A DNA stretch of 64,000 nucleotides from Dryocosmus kuriphilus. Lineage: Eukaryota > Arthropoda > Insecta > Hymenoptera > Cynipidae. The number at the start of each line of letters is the position of its first letter. The first letter of the stretch is position 1. Location of the stretch: positions 240,973,054 to 241,037,053 of the forward strand of contig CM076189.1 of the NCBI GenBank assembly GCA_038277395.1, given 5' to 3'. The position numbers and the translations under genes are program-made. The notes under the pieces were generated by a model that ran no database searches, was not told the origin of the DNA, and saw only the letters and a program-made list of their open reading frames with translations. Positions 54,846 through 64,000 of this stretch are shown here, piece by piece.

Positions 54846-55005
54846 AAAGCTACCAGGGGGTTCATATTTCGCCTCTAGACCTCCACTTCGGGGGGTCTAT
54901 TGTGCGTTGAGGAGGAACTTCGCTCGATTTCGAAGAGTACAGTCTTCCTCAAGAGATACAAGAGTCTGTTTTTCTCGAAAACTGTACGTGCAATGCACTG
55001 CCTTT
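54846..55005. repeat. Inverted repeat arm (pairs with 56280-56436)
   Basis: 'AGCTACCAGGGGGTTCATAT' to 'CTCGAAAACTGTACGTGCAA'; the reverse complement lies at 56280-56436. The direct repeat and this inverted arm adjoin each other at 56275-56280, which suggests a composite or rearranged element between 54246 and 56436. Confidence 0.7.
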
Positions 55006-55261
55006 TTCCATCTACGGAGAGTCCTACTTTCCTGTCCAGATAATTACAACCACAACAACAATAATAAGAAAATCCCCTTTCCCTTTCCCATCCCCCTTTC
55101 CAACCCCCTTTCCAGCCCCAATAATTACAACCACAACAATAATAAGAAGAAAATCCCCTTTCCCTTTCCCAACTCCCTCCTCGTGAAATATCTTCCAAAT
55201 ATTCTCCGATTTTCATTAACACTTTCTTGATTTTCTTGTAATTATATAAGGAACTTGATTC

Positions 55262-55718
55262 GCCCTGGTGAAAGTTTCGGAATGGATTTGAGTCCGTTTG
55301 AATCTAACCGACTCCGAATGATTTCGAATGATTACGTATGAATGCGAAATCTGTTTCCGAAGCACGGACTCAATCGGAATCGAAGGAAAATTCATTCTTA
55401 ATGAGTCCGTTCGATTATGATCCATTCCTTTTGAGTCCGAATTAATCTCTTCAAGTTCATTCCGATTGATTCCGTGTAAGTCCGAAAAAACTTTTCATTC
55501 CACCGGACTCCGTCTGACTCCGTGAGACAAAAACATTCATTCCGAATGGCATCGAATGATTCCGACTTTGAATCCGATTGGTTCTAAACATGTGTCAATC
55601 GAACTCATTCGGAGTCAAATGGACTGGGTCGGAGTAATTCGGAAACAGATTCCGCATTTACACGGAATCAAATGGATTCAAAATGGATTCCGTTTGGGTC
55701 CGAAACTTCCACCAGGGC
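55262..55718. mobile_element. 457-bp MITE with GCCCTGGTG...CACCAGGGC-type ends
   Basis: Inverted ends GCCCTGGTGAAAGTTTCGG and CCGAAACTTCCACCAGGGC (one mismatch). The interior is made of repeated 'ATTCCGAATGATT' and 'GAGTCCGTTTGA' motifs in both orientations and can itself fold. No ORF and no clear target duplication. Confidence 0.6.
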
Positions 55719-55885
55719 TGTATGCATTCTCATAAATGTAATTCTTAGAATTGTAAAATAATTCTCTTAAACGTCATTTGGGTTATATTTTTGAAGAATG
55801 ATTGACATTTATGAAATTTAATATAATTTTACTGAAGAATATTATAAACAGGTATGCATATAATTAAAATTATGGCCTAAAAGTT

Positions 55886-56275
55886 GCACGTACGTAACGA
55901 CCATGAATTCGCGAAAGCACCTCATACAGTCGGATTCAGTAGATCATTGGGCAGAATATTTTTTTATTAATATTAATAATATATTAATAATATAATATTA
56001 ATATTAATAATAATAATATTATTATTAATAAGAATATTATTATTAATATTTTTGATTGAAAAATTGAATAAGAAAGCCGTGCAATTTCGATTTCGATTTT
56101 AGTACTTTACGTAATATTTTTCAGTCTCCTGAAAAAATACTGAAAAATTTTCTTCTCATTGTACAGAAACATTTTTTAAATAAATTTTTTTAAAATCTCC
56201 AGGCCATAATATCTGAAATTGTACCAATATGTCAGGAGATATATTTCTATTCTATAGCGTGCGCCGCGTTTCGCG
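55886..56275. repeat. 390-bp direct repeat, second copy
   Basis: Matches 54246-54635 with few differences, including a slightly expanded (TAATAT)n tract. Confidence 0.8.
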
Positions 56276-56279
56276 CAGT

Positions 56280-56436
56280 GTTTTGCACGTACAGTTTTCG
56301 AGAAAAACAGTCTTTGGAGTCTCTTGAGGAAGACTGTACTCTTCGAGCTTGAGCGAAGTTCCTCCTCAACGCACAATAGACCCCCCGAAGTGAGGGTCTA
56401 GAGGCGAAATACGAACCCCCTGGTAGCTTTTACCCT
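56280..56436. repeat. Inverted repeat arm (pairs with 54846-55005)
   Basis: Reverse complement of 54846-55005 with scattered differences. Confidence 0.7.
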
Positions 56437-57270
56437 CTTTTTTAAATAAACAACTTCGGTTCTTTACATTTTTTTTTATCTCGCATAACTTGGTGTGAAA
56501 GTGTAACTCTTGATTTTTATTAACAACATTGTTGATCAATAAAACAAAAAATATGTGTTGTATCACAAAATAGTGTAGAGAATATTTGTAGATCTTTTTG
56601 AGATAAACAACTTTGCTTCTTAACATTTTTTCCATATGTTGAATAGTTTGGTGTGAAAGTGCAGTTCTTGATTTTTATTAATAACATTGTTGACCAATAA
56701 AAAGAAAAATATGCGGAATATCGAAAAATGGTATGTAAATATTTTTAGATCTTTTTATGATAAACAACTTTGCTTCCCAACATTTTTTTCGTATGTTGCA
56801 TAGTTTGGTGCGAAAGTGCAATTCCTGATTTTTCTTAAGAATATTGTTGGCCAATAAAACGAAAAATATACCTTGTATTAAAAAAGGGTACAGCTAAAAT
56901 TTATAGATTTTCTTTAAGGTAAACAACTTTACTTCTCAACATTTTTTTCGTATATTGCATAGTTTGGTGTGAAAGTGCAATTCGTGACTTTTATTAAGAA
57001 CATTGTTGGCCAATAAAATGAAAAATATGCTTTGTATCAAAAAATGGTACAGAGAAAATTTGTAGATCTCTTTAAGGTAAACAACTTTGCTTTTTAACAT
57101 TTTTTTCGTATGTCTCATAGTTTTGATGAAAATTGCATTTTTTAATACTTAATAACTTATTTTACAAATAACTGAAGAACTGTGCGTTTTCACAAAAAAA
57201 AAATGATGCAAAGCAAATTTGTAGATTTTCTTTATAAAAGCAACTTTCTTTATTACCATTTTTTTCGTAC
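56437..57270. repeat. Tandem array of about five 155-170 bp units
   Basis: Each unit carries 'TAAACAACTTTGCTTCTTAAC', 'ATTTTTTTCGTATGTTGCATAG', 'TTTGGTGTGAAAGTGCA' and 'AACATTGTTGGCCAATAAAA'. The unit is a relative of the degenerate units inside the dispersed family at 1393-1960 and 2890-3480; this is the longest regular run of it. Confidence 0.75.
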
Positions 57271-57665
57271 CTCGCTTGATTTGGCGGCAAAAAACAAGAG
57301 AAGTATTTGTGGCAAACTTTTGGAAAATTTTGTATTACAGCCGGTTGGCATTCAACGAAATATTGCTTGCAGTTAGATTTGGGACCTTAGGTAGGAACTA
57401 AGGATTTCAGTGCCCTTGGAGTTGAACAGTATACAAATTACAATGTCAAAAGACCTTGACTAGTAACGGGTAACCAACCCCCGTCTTGAAACAAAACAAG
57501 GTCTAAGACCTAAGTCTATATTCTAAAAGTAATCTAAGTCTATAACTCTGACAGGCATTTCTTTGAATGCACAATGAATGTTATATATCTTTTTGACACA
57601 AACACAAAAGGATTCCATTTGACCCAAAAAGGCGATACTCTTATTTCTTATATATATATATATAT
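57271..57665. other. No gene recognised; (TA)n before the LTR
   Basis: AT-rich DNA ending in a short TA microsatellite (about 57650-57665) that touches the Gypsy LTR. Confidence 0.6.
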
Positions 57666-58827
57666 TGTGACATTCGGGAGTGTAATAGGAGCCTGCACAT
57701 AGGCAAGATCTCGGCACACGAGAAAAAGACTCGCAAGGAGCTCTATGTGCAGGAGCCCCACCCACGCGTGAGTGTTTTTCTACCCCACCAGTGCTCTAAA
57801 TTTGTGACGTAGTGAGTGAGTGCAGGGGGAGAAAGCTTTAAAAAGAAGGTGCGTAGGCCAAAGAAGCAGATACCAACTAGCAACAGGACCCCGAGGTCCT
57901 CGGGAGAATCGCGAACTCCTCAGCTTCTAGTTCCCTTGAGAAGGATTGAGATTCATCTCATCCCCTTGTCAAGAAGGGAATTCGAAGTTCCTTTTTTATT
58001 GTCGTCTATCTTCTTCTAGTTTTCTCGAGAAGGGCTGGAATTTATTCCTCACCCTTGTCTATAAGAGAATTAGAAGTCGTACGCGGTAAATTGATTCTTT
58101 CTTGCTTCTTTTAGCTCTCTTGAGAAGAGATAAGATTCATCTTATCGACTTGTCAATAAGAGAATTAAAAGAATATTTTCGCGCGCTTCCGCATATCTTT
58201 TCTTAAATTTGACGTGTAAAATGCTATGTTGGTCATCTGCTTTCAGAGGTTTCAGAGGGAAGATTGGTTGTAAAAGACTGCATTAAATAAAAGACATTTT
58301 AATAAATGAATAAATAAAATTGTATTTGATGGAAAATATTGTATTTAGAAGTATAAGGTAGAATAATAAAAAAAAAAAGAGAGTGATTGGAGAAACACAG
58401 GGTGGACCTCCACAAATTAAATAAAATATAAAGGCATCAAGCCTCTCATACGAATTCTTAAAGAGATAAAATTGTGGGAAGATCCCAAAATTTATGAATA
58501 AATTTAAAGACCAGAGTTGTCTTAATTTGAAGAGGTTCGCACTGGGTCAGTGGAGTAATACTTTTATTGTAGGGACGACGTCTGTAAGGGCACAGAGACC
58601 CAGATTAATATTTGACACGTAAAGGTCTAGACCTCAGGAGCCTGAAGCGCAGGCTGTATTAGTAAGACTGTGTGTGTATGTATGGTAATAATCGTACCCT
58701 TAATATAATCCGAGGCATAAAAGCCCTCATCCTAATGTCATTGCCATTTAGAAGAATTATTATTATGTCATATTAAGTTCTTAGTAACAAAAATGAGATA
58801 CGCTTAAAAGTTATAGTATTACGAAAA

Positions 58828-58858
<31 letters not shown>

Positions 58859-59043
58859 AGGAAAGAGAGGAAGTAGGAAAGAGTTATACTAGCTAGGATT
58901 AGCTTATTGTATTGACAGGTTACATAGGATAATAATTGAATAAATGGATTATATGTTTTCTTTTAAATCTCGTATTTTTACTCACGTGTAACCCTTCCTA
59001 TTAAATGATTTATGTTTAAATCTATAAGAACTAAAAAGTCACA
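57666..59043 (+). repeat. 5' LTR of the second Gypsy element
   Basis: TGTGACATTCGG to AAAAAGTCACA, with matching inverted ends TGTGAC/GTCACA. Contains three long hairpins (57924-58173), (GA)n (about 58829-58856), and a candidate AATAAA-rich end region. Related to the solo LTR at 46561-48162. Confidence 0.85.
57924..58173 (+). ncRNA. Three covarying hairpins in the LTR (UUYA loops)
   Basis: Hairpins at 57924-57987, 58013-58076 and 58106-58173. Inner stems and loops: GAGA-UUCA-UCUC, GGAA-UUUA-UUCC, GATAAGA-UUCA-TCTTATC. Outer stems: CTTC/GAAG, CTTCTA/TAGAAG, TTCTTTTA/TAAAAGAA. All three keep GAGAAG on the 5' arm opposite CTTGTC on the 3' arm, which pair around a conserved G-G mismatch. Stem sequence changes while pairing is kept. 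Confidence 0.65.
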
Positions 59044-59044
59044 T

Positions 59045-59062
59045 TGGCGCAGCAACGTAGGG
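59045..59062 (+). promoter_or_regulatory. Primer-binding site of the second Gypsy element
   Basis: TGGCGCAGCAACGTAGGG starts one base after the LTR end. TGG at this position is the complement of a tRNA CCA end; the tRNA is not assigned. Confidence 0.7.
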
Positions 59063-59114
59063 CACGAAGAGAAATAAAATACGAGATTTATAAAATAAAT
59101 AAAATCAGAGAGGG

Positions 59115-59315
59115 ATGAATCAAAAAGAGGTGTTCGAAGCGTTTTTTAGAGGAAAAGAATTAGTAAAAAAGGTTTATTACCCACCACCGCTATCGCAAAA
59201 ATATGTACCGCGGGACATGAAAGCTTTTGATGAATGTGTAAGGAGAGAAAAGAAAGTAGAAAAAGTTGGAGAAACAAGGAAACAATACTGTCAAAATAAG
59301 GAACAAAAATTGTAA
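59115..59315 (+). CDS. Small leader ORF before gag
   Basis: ATG at 59115, 66 codons, Lys/Glu/Tyr-containing ('VYYPPPLSQKYVPRDM'). It lies between primer-binding site and gag, in a frame different from gag. No known domain; it could be chance or an upstream ORF that tunes gag translation. Confidence 0.25.
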   Translation: MNQKEVFEAFFRGKELVKKVYYPPPLSQKYVPRDMKAFDECVRREKKVEKVGETRKQYCQNKEQKL

Positions 59316-59331
59316 TATCAACGAAACAAAA

Positions 59332-60658
59332 ATGAATAAAACGTCACTACGTTCAACCAGAGGACAAAATAAAACAATGGAGGAGAGACAAGGAGAAAAG
59401 GACACTGAAGGTGGAAACTTGGATGAGACACCAATAAGCAGAGAGGAGACAAGAGAGAGCCCAGAAACAGGGGGGGCAGGGAGAAGGAAATCCGGGTACC
59501 ATGGACGACCTGTGGAGAGAAAAAAAAAAAAAACTGTTCGAGATGGAACAAAGGGCAAGAAAAATGATAGAAGAAGAAGAAAGGATAAATAAAGAAAAGC
59601 AGGAGGCACAAAAAGAGAAAATGATAGAAAAAAAATTTACCGAATTACAAACACATTTAAATAAATCCATAAAAGTGACCAAGAATCTGACACAAGGACT
59701 GGAAGATAGAAACAACCGTCTACAAAGTCAGATAGAAAGAATAGAGACATCCCAAGTAAGGATAATTGAGAGGATGCAAAATGATCAAGAAAGAGAGCGA
59801 AACCCCACAGAGGTAATGAAACCTAATATCAAATACGTACTACCTGAGTTCGATGGGAGCGGGAGTCCAACAAAATACTTACGACAGCTGGAACAATACT
59901 GGCTGGCCGTGAAACCCCGCCCATGTGACATGGAGTATTTATTAGAAAGGTCATTGTCTGGACCACCAGGTGATTGGTGGCAAATTATTAAATACCACGT
60001 GCCCGACTTGGAAACCTTCAAAAATAAATTCCAGCAGACGTTCTGGAGTGAACAGGCACAGCATGACTTCCGAAGGCAGCTGGAATTTGGGGTTTACCAG
60101 CAGGATAAAGATAGCACACGAGCAGGGTACGCCACGAAAATGATCGCTCAAACACGTGAGCTGACCCCAATACCTGAGACCAAAGAAATAATAAGAAAAT
60201 TGGCCCGTCACTACAATGACGAAATAAAATACGCCATTGTGGGACGCGGAATTGGTGAATTTACAGATTTATTAGAAATGTTGGGGGACTTTGACAAAAT
60301 TGGTAAAAGAAATCCAGGCCCAAATGAAAATAGGGAGTGGAAAGAGAAATCCCAATTAAAAAATGAGAACACAAACCATCAAACGGAGTCGTGGAGAGCA
60401 ACAGGTAATGCTTACCAACGAAATGGCCCCACTAACAATAGATGGGGATCCAATAATATTAATAATCAGGGTAATAGATTCAATCGAAATTACTCCAGTC
60501 AAGGAGGACAAAGGAATGCCAACGAGAACACACCCTGGAGACCACAGCAACCACAGACTCCGCACAAAATACAGAACGTCGAGCTAGACATAGAAGAGGA
60601 ATCTGGGACTAGAGAGGAACCAGCATCAGATCCAATTATGCAGTCGGAAAACGAATAA
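59332..60658 (+). CDS. gag: Gag of the second Gypsy element (frame break at an A run)
   Basis: The continuous part starts at ATG 59501 and runs 385 codons; another frame from ATG 59332 ('MNKTSLRSTRGQ') gives a plausible N-terminus and joins it at a 14-A run (59520-59533), so the true start is probably 59332. Features: a Glu/Lys-rich coiled-coil-like region (about 59540-59780), a Retrotrans_gag-type domain ('LPEFDGSGSPTKYLRQLEQY', 'PPGDWWQII', 'FWSEQAQHDFRRQL'), and an Asn/Gln/Gly-rich tail. No CCHC zinc knuckle is present. Pol overlaps in the -1 frame from 60613. Confidence 0.75.
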
Positions 60659-60678
60659 AGCCCGAGTCGGAATTAATA

Positions 60679-62268
60679 ATGTCAGGTAAAGACGAGAGTG
60701 AATTGACTACGTACCTGACACACATGATAATGGACATGAGAGACGAGTTGATCGAACAAGAACCCACCACGTACAAAAAAAAGAGAAAATCTAAATGCTA
60801 CACAGCAAACCTCATAATTGGAGGTACCGTAACAGTAGCATTAATAGACACCGGCGCAGAAGTTACCTGCATTGCGGAAGGATTCCTGAATAACAAAAAA
60901 GAAAGATTTGAGGGATGTCCGAGCCTTCCATTGACCGGAGTGGCAATCGCAGGTCCTATCGGAGAGAAAGCCGTAAGACTAAGTCGACAAGTGTATATAG
61001 ATGTGCGGATAGGTAAGATAAACATCCAAATACCTTTCTTGGTTGTACCCCGCCTCTCATACACTTGCATTATTGGCATTGACGTGTTGGATGAATACCG
61101 TACCCGAATTGACTTGGACACTAAAACTCTATTGTTTCCTTACTTAGAGGGGAGTCCCTCGGTAAGGATACTACAGGAAAGGGACTCGGAAATCGACCCA
61201 GACGGAACCGAGGTGAGCGTCATAAAAATAAACCGCTTGACACCTGAAGAGGGAGGAAGAGAAATCCCTGAGGACCCGGACCACACAATAACGGCAGAAG
61301 TCACGCACCAAGAGATTTCTGAGAAAATCGATGGAATTTCTGAAATAAATGGAGAAATAAAAGAGAAACTTTGGAAAATACTTTGGAAATATAGACAGAT
61401 ATTTCGAAGGGAACCAGGCCTTTTAACGACTTACCAACATAAATTAAAAGTCAAGGAAACTCAGCCTTTTATAAGACGGAGTTATCCAATCCCTATGGCC
61501 CATCGAGAAAAAGTCAAAGATGAAATAAACCGGATGTTGGAAATGGGAATCATACAACGAACAGATAGCCCTTATATCAATCCCATAATTCCTGTAGTAA
61601 AAAAAGATGGAACTATTCGCCTATGCTTGGATGCGAGGCGATTAAATGAAATCTTGGTGGAAGACAGGGAATGTCCAGAGCCGGCGGAAGTACTCTTTCA
61701 AAAATGCAAGGGTGCCAAAATTATGTCGAGCTTAGATATGAACAGCAGTTTCTGGCAAGTGCCACTACATCCAGAATCCCGAAAATATACAGCTTTCCAA
61801 CACCAAGGAAAGGGCTACGAATTTCTGATGGTACCTTTTGGGCTTAAAACGAGCACCGCAGCAGTCGTAAGGGGCCTCGATCAAGCCCTACAGGGAATCA
61901 GCGATCACGTAATCACTTTTCTTGACGACACTCTGATAACCTCAGAATCTCATGAACAACACCTCGAGCATCTGGAGGAACTTCTGGAAAGGCTACAATT
62001 CTTTAACCTAACGCTGAATTTGGAAAAATCGCATTTCTTTAAAAAAGAAACCAAGTTCTTAGGGTTTATTCTGACTACAGAGGGAATCAAACCTGATCCT
62101 GAGAAAATAAAACACATACAAGATTTTCCAACACCTAAGAATATTAAACAACTGAGATGGTTTCTTGGACTCGTCAATTTTTATTCGAAATTCAGCAATA
62201 GACACGCCGAAGAAATCGTACCTCTATTAAAACTCATAAAAAAAAGGGGTTCTCTGGAAATGGAATAA
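60679..62268 (+). CDS. pol: Pol of the second Gypsy element: protease and reverse transcriptase
   Basis: ATG at 60679, 21 bp after the gag stop, although the frame is open from 60613. Protease: 'ALIDTGAEVTCIAEGF'. Reverse transcriptase: 'IRLCLDARRLNEILV', 'SSLDMNSSFWQVPLHPES', 'VPFGLKTSTAAVVRGLDQAL' and the active site FLDD ('VITFLDDTLI') in place of the usual YxDD. Ends at 62268 because of a one-base frame change near an A run (about 62238-62245). RNase H continues in the next frame. Confidence 0.85.
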   Translation: MSGKDESELTTYLTHMIMDMRDELIEQEPTTYKKKRKSKCYTANLIIGGTVTVALIDTGAEVTCIAEGFLNNKKERFEGCPSLPLTGVAIAGPIGEKAVRLSRQVYIDVRIGKINIQIPFLVVPRLSYTCIIGIDVLDEYRTRIDLDTKTLLFPYLEGSPSVRILQERDSEIDPDGTEVSVIKINRLTPEEGGREIPEDPDHTITAEVTHQEISEKIDGISEINGEIKEKLWKILWKYRQIFRREPGLLTTYQHKLKVKETQPFIRRSYPIPMAHREKVKDEINRMLEMGIIQRTDSPYINPIIPVVKKDGTIRLCLDARRLNEILVEDRECPEPAEVLFQKCKGAKIMSSLDMNSSFWQVPLHPESRKYTAFQHQGKGYEFLMVPFGLKTSTAAVVRGLDQALQGISDHVITFLDDTLITSESHEQHLEHLEELLERLQFFNLTLNLEKSHFFKKETKFLGFILTTEGIKPDPEKIKHIQDFPTPKNIKQLRWFLGLVNFYSKFSNRHAEEIVPLLKLIKKRGSLEME

Positions 62269-62272
62269 TGAG

Positions 62273-62866
62273 ATGCAGAGCCAATTTGAAAAGCTTAAAG
62301 AACTCTTTTGTAAGTCCGTTCTATTATACTTTCCAAATCCGAGAGAGAAATTCTACCTGGAGATGGACGCCAGTAATTATGCACTCGGGGCGGTCCTGTA
62401 CCAACTTAACGAGAAACAGGAGAAAGAAATAATAACACTGGCTAGCAGGACATTAAAAGGGCCCGAGCTGACATATTTTACTACTGAAAAAGAGCTTCTG
62501 GCCCTAGAATGGGCCTTACAAAAATTTCGGACTTACGTACAGGGTGCAGAAATCGTAAATCGAACGGACCACATGGCGTTAACGTTCCTCAAGACGTGCA
62601 AATTTGTTAATGCTAGATTAACAAGATGGATACTAGCTATCCAAGATTATAAGATCACGGTAGAGCATCTCCCTGGAAAGGAAAATGTAATGGCCGATTC
62701 GCTAAGCCGACTACATAGCGAGGAAAAAAGAAACAAAAACATAAAAGTATACATAAACGCTTTGACATACGCGGGCTCACCTGAGATCCTAGAGAAACTA
62801 AGGAGAATACGAGAAATACAAGAAACAGATGAGGAAATAAAAAAGAAAAAAGGAGGAACTGCATAA
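62273..62866 (+). pseudogene. pol: RNase H part of Pol (second Gypsy element)
   Basis: Carries the expected residues: 'LEMDASNYALGAVLYQ' (first Asp), 'TEKELLALEWAL' (Glu), 'NRTDHMALTFL' (second Asp) and 'GKENVMADSLSRL' (third Asp). It continues the RT frame after a one-base shift and ends at TAA 62864-62866, again beside an A run (about 62840-62850). Confidence 0.85.
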
Positions 62867-62930
62867 ACAAAAATTGGAGGCAAAGACATGATATAAAATC
62901 ATCAATAATCTACTGTATCAAGACAATGGA

Positions 62931-63896
62931 GTGACAATGCGGATATATGTGCCTAAGGATATAATTAATGCATTAATCTGGGAATGCCACATATCGCATG
63001 GTCACGTAGGAGTACAAAAGACTCAGAAAGTCCTAAAAGAGTACTTTTTTTATCCGAAATTAGCAAAACTCACACGACAATTAATCTCATCATGTGATTC
63101 ATGTCAAAGAAATAAAGTCGCGACCACCGCTTCTCAGGCATTAATGGAAGCCGTATTGCCTAAATACCCATTGGAAATTATATCCATCGATTATTATGGA
63201 CCGCTAACAAAATCGAAATATAGATATAAACATTTGTTAGTGATGGTCGATACGTTTACTAAATACACTAAATTATATCCCTTGAAAAAGGCCACTTGCG
63301 ACATCACGATCAAAAAAACTTGATGATTTTATCAGCGAATTGGGCAAGCCTGATAAAATACTATCGGACCGTGGAACCCAATTCACCAGTAAAAAATGGA
63401 AACAAGCACTGGACGAGCGGCAAATACAAAGGGTATTAACGTCAATAAGACACCCCCAGGCCAATATGGTTGAGAGAGTAAATCGAGAAATATCGAGATT
63501 ATTTCGAACACTATTGGAAAACCACCCACACCATGCGTGGTTTATTAAAATGGAAAATATGGAGGCAGAGATAAGTGAATCTTATCACGAAACCACGGAA
63601 ATGACACCACACGAGGCCTTCTGGGGAACTCAACAAAAAGATGGTGGACGGAGCTCCTCCCCCGTGTACCCAATGGAAAAATTATGGATAGAGAAAAGCA
63701 AATAATGATATTAAGAGAAAGAATTAAAAGAAAAAGAGAAAATCGCCTGAAGAAAATAAATAAAGACAGAAAAGGGGTAAAATTGAAATTGGGAGATTTA
63801 GTCCTTGTAAAAGCATGCAACGTTTCAGACGTCACAACAGGTACGATGGCCAAATTCTTGGAATTGTACGAAGGACCGTACACTATCAAGAAATAG
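62931..63896 (+). pseudogene. pol: Integrase of the second Gypsy element, three frames
   Basis: 62931-63323: zinc domain 'HISHGHVGVQ' and 'CDSCQR', first catalytic Asp in 'ISIDYYGPL'. 63340-63705: 'ILSDRGTQFTSKKW' (second Asp) and 'ANMVERVNREISRL' (Glu). 63684-63896: C-terminal 'LKLGDLVLVKA' and 'LELYEGPYTIKK'. The frame changes fall at A runs (about 63311-63317) and near 63690. An in-frame TGA is also present upstream at about 62889. Domain order is complete. Confidence 0.8.
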
Positions 63897-64000
63897 GTTT
63901 CTACGAACGTCTATATTCTACAGCATCTCGAAAACGAGAAGGAGAGAGGGCAGTTCCATGCATATAGCCTACGGAAGTACCATAGGCCCCAAATGATCTA
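63897..64000. other. Continuation of the Gypsy element, cut by the window
   Basis: Directly after the integrase C-terminus; a Lys/Glu-rich frame may continue. Too short to classify. Confidence 0.4.

Larger units (their letters stand above)
57666..64000 (+). mobile_element. Second Ty3/Gypsy retrotransposon, 5' part (runs off the window)
   Basis: A 1,378-bp LTR, primer-binding site, gag and pol (protease, RT, RNase H, integrase) in order. The 3' LTR is not in the window. Coding is interrupted by several single-base frame changes, most at A runs. No resemblance to the errantivirus beyond Ty3/Gypsy domains, and no env is seen before the window ends. Confidence 0.9.

Noticed and set aside
1..64000. 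CRISPR arrays, bacterial operons or ribosome-binding sites
   Set aside because: The window is eukaryotic; the tandem repeats lack uniform repeats with unique spacers.
1..64000. tRNA or rRNA genes
   Set aside because: No cloverleaf with A and B boxes or rRNA core sequence was noticed by eye; a tRNAscan or Rfam search was not possible here.

Overview
This is a stretch of nuclear DNA from an insect-like animal. The evidence is an insect endogenous retrovirus (errantivirus) with an envelope gene, a Polinton/Maverick, a mariner, a Penelope-like element, core promoters of the insect TATA plus TCAGT type, and AT-rich intergenic DNA with no bacterial-style operons. A parasitoid wasp or another hymenopteran is my guess; nothing in the window proves the order. 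I recognise no complete host gene. Almost everything identifiable is mobile or repetitive DNA, so the window reads as a transposon graveyard with one very young insertion.

Layout. 1-740: the 3' end and LTR of a retroelement entering from the left. 1,031-10,871: a dispersed repeat family with CG-rich and (GACAAC)n segments, present in head-to-head copies, and a segmental duplication of about 4 kb (copy A about 2,630-6,690, copy B about 7,688-10,871 plus 20,735-21,425). A 707-bp palindromic foldback element (6,911-7,617) lies between the copies. 10,872-20,734: a 9.86-kb errantivirus (gag, pol, env) with two 306-bp LTRs that look identical and a 5-bp target duplication, inserted into copy B. 21,426-21,925: assembly gap (500 N). 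21,926-28,308: non-coding DNA with foldback and dispersed repeats. 28,309-44,665: a 16.4-kb Polinton with terminal inverted repeats of about 1 kb. Its capsid, penton-like, protease, phospholipase-like, ATPase, integrase and DNA polymerase genes are all recognisable and all broken. A 1.8-kb solo LTR is inserted in its middle. 44,672-45,046: a MITE at a TA next to the Polinton end. 46,561-48,162: a solo LTR on the minus strand. 49,476-51,960: a Penelope-like reverse transcriptase gene split by a mariner (49,501-50,697). 52,183-57,270: more foldbacks, MITEs and a tandem array. 57,666-64,000: the 5' part of a second Ty3/Gypsy element with a 1.38-kb LTR, running off the window.

How the parts work together. 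In the errantivirus, gag and pol are linked by a textbook -1 frameshift site (T TTA AAC followed by a stem), and env follows pol closely, as expected for a spliced envelope message. In the Polinton, structural genes lie on the minus strand on the left, packaging ATPase and integrase run on the plus strand in the centre, and polymerase is on the minus strand on the right. Several of these genes share a TATA plus CAGT core promoter at matching spacing, and the polymerase has a cluster of perfect heat-shock elements upstream.

Most unusual signals: (1) arrays of hairpins with a constant UUYA loop and covarying stems inside the LTRs of the second Gypsy family; (2) the heat-shock-element cluster upstream of the Polinton polymerase; (3) the shared Polinton core promoters; (4) two AT-hooks in a long charged linker inside the errantivirus pol.
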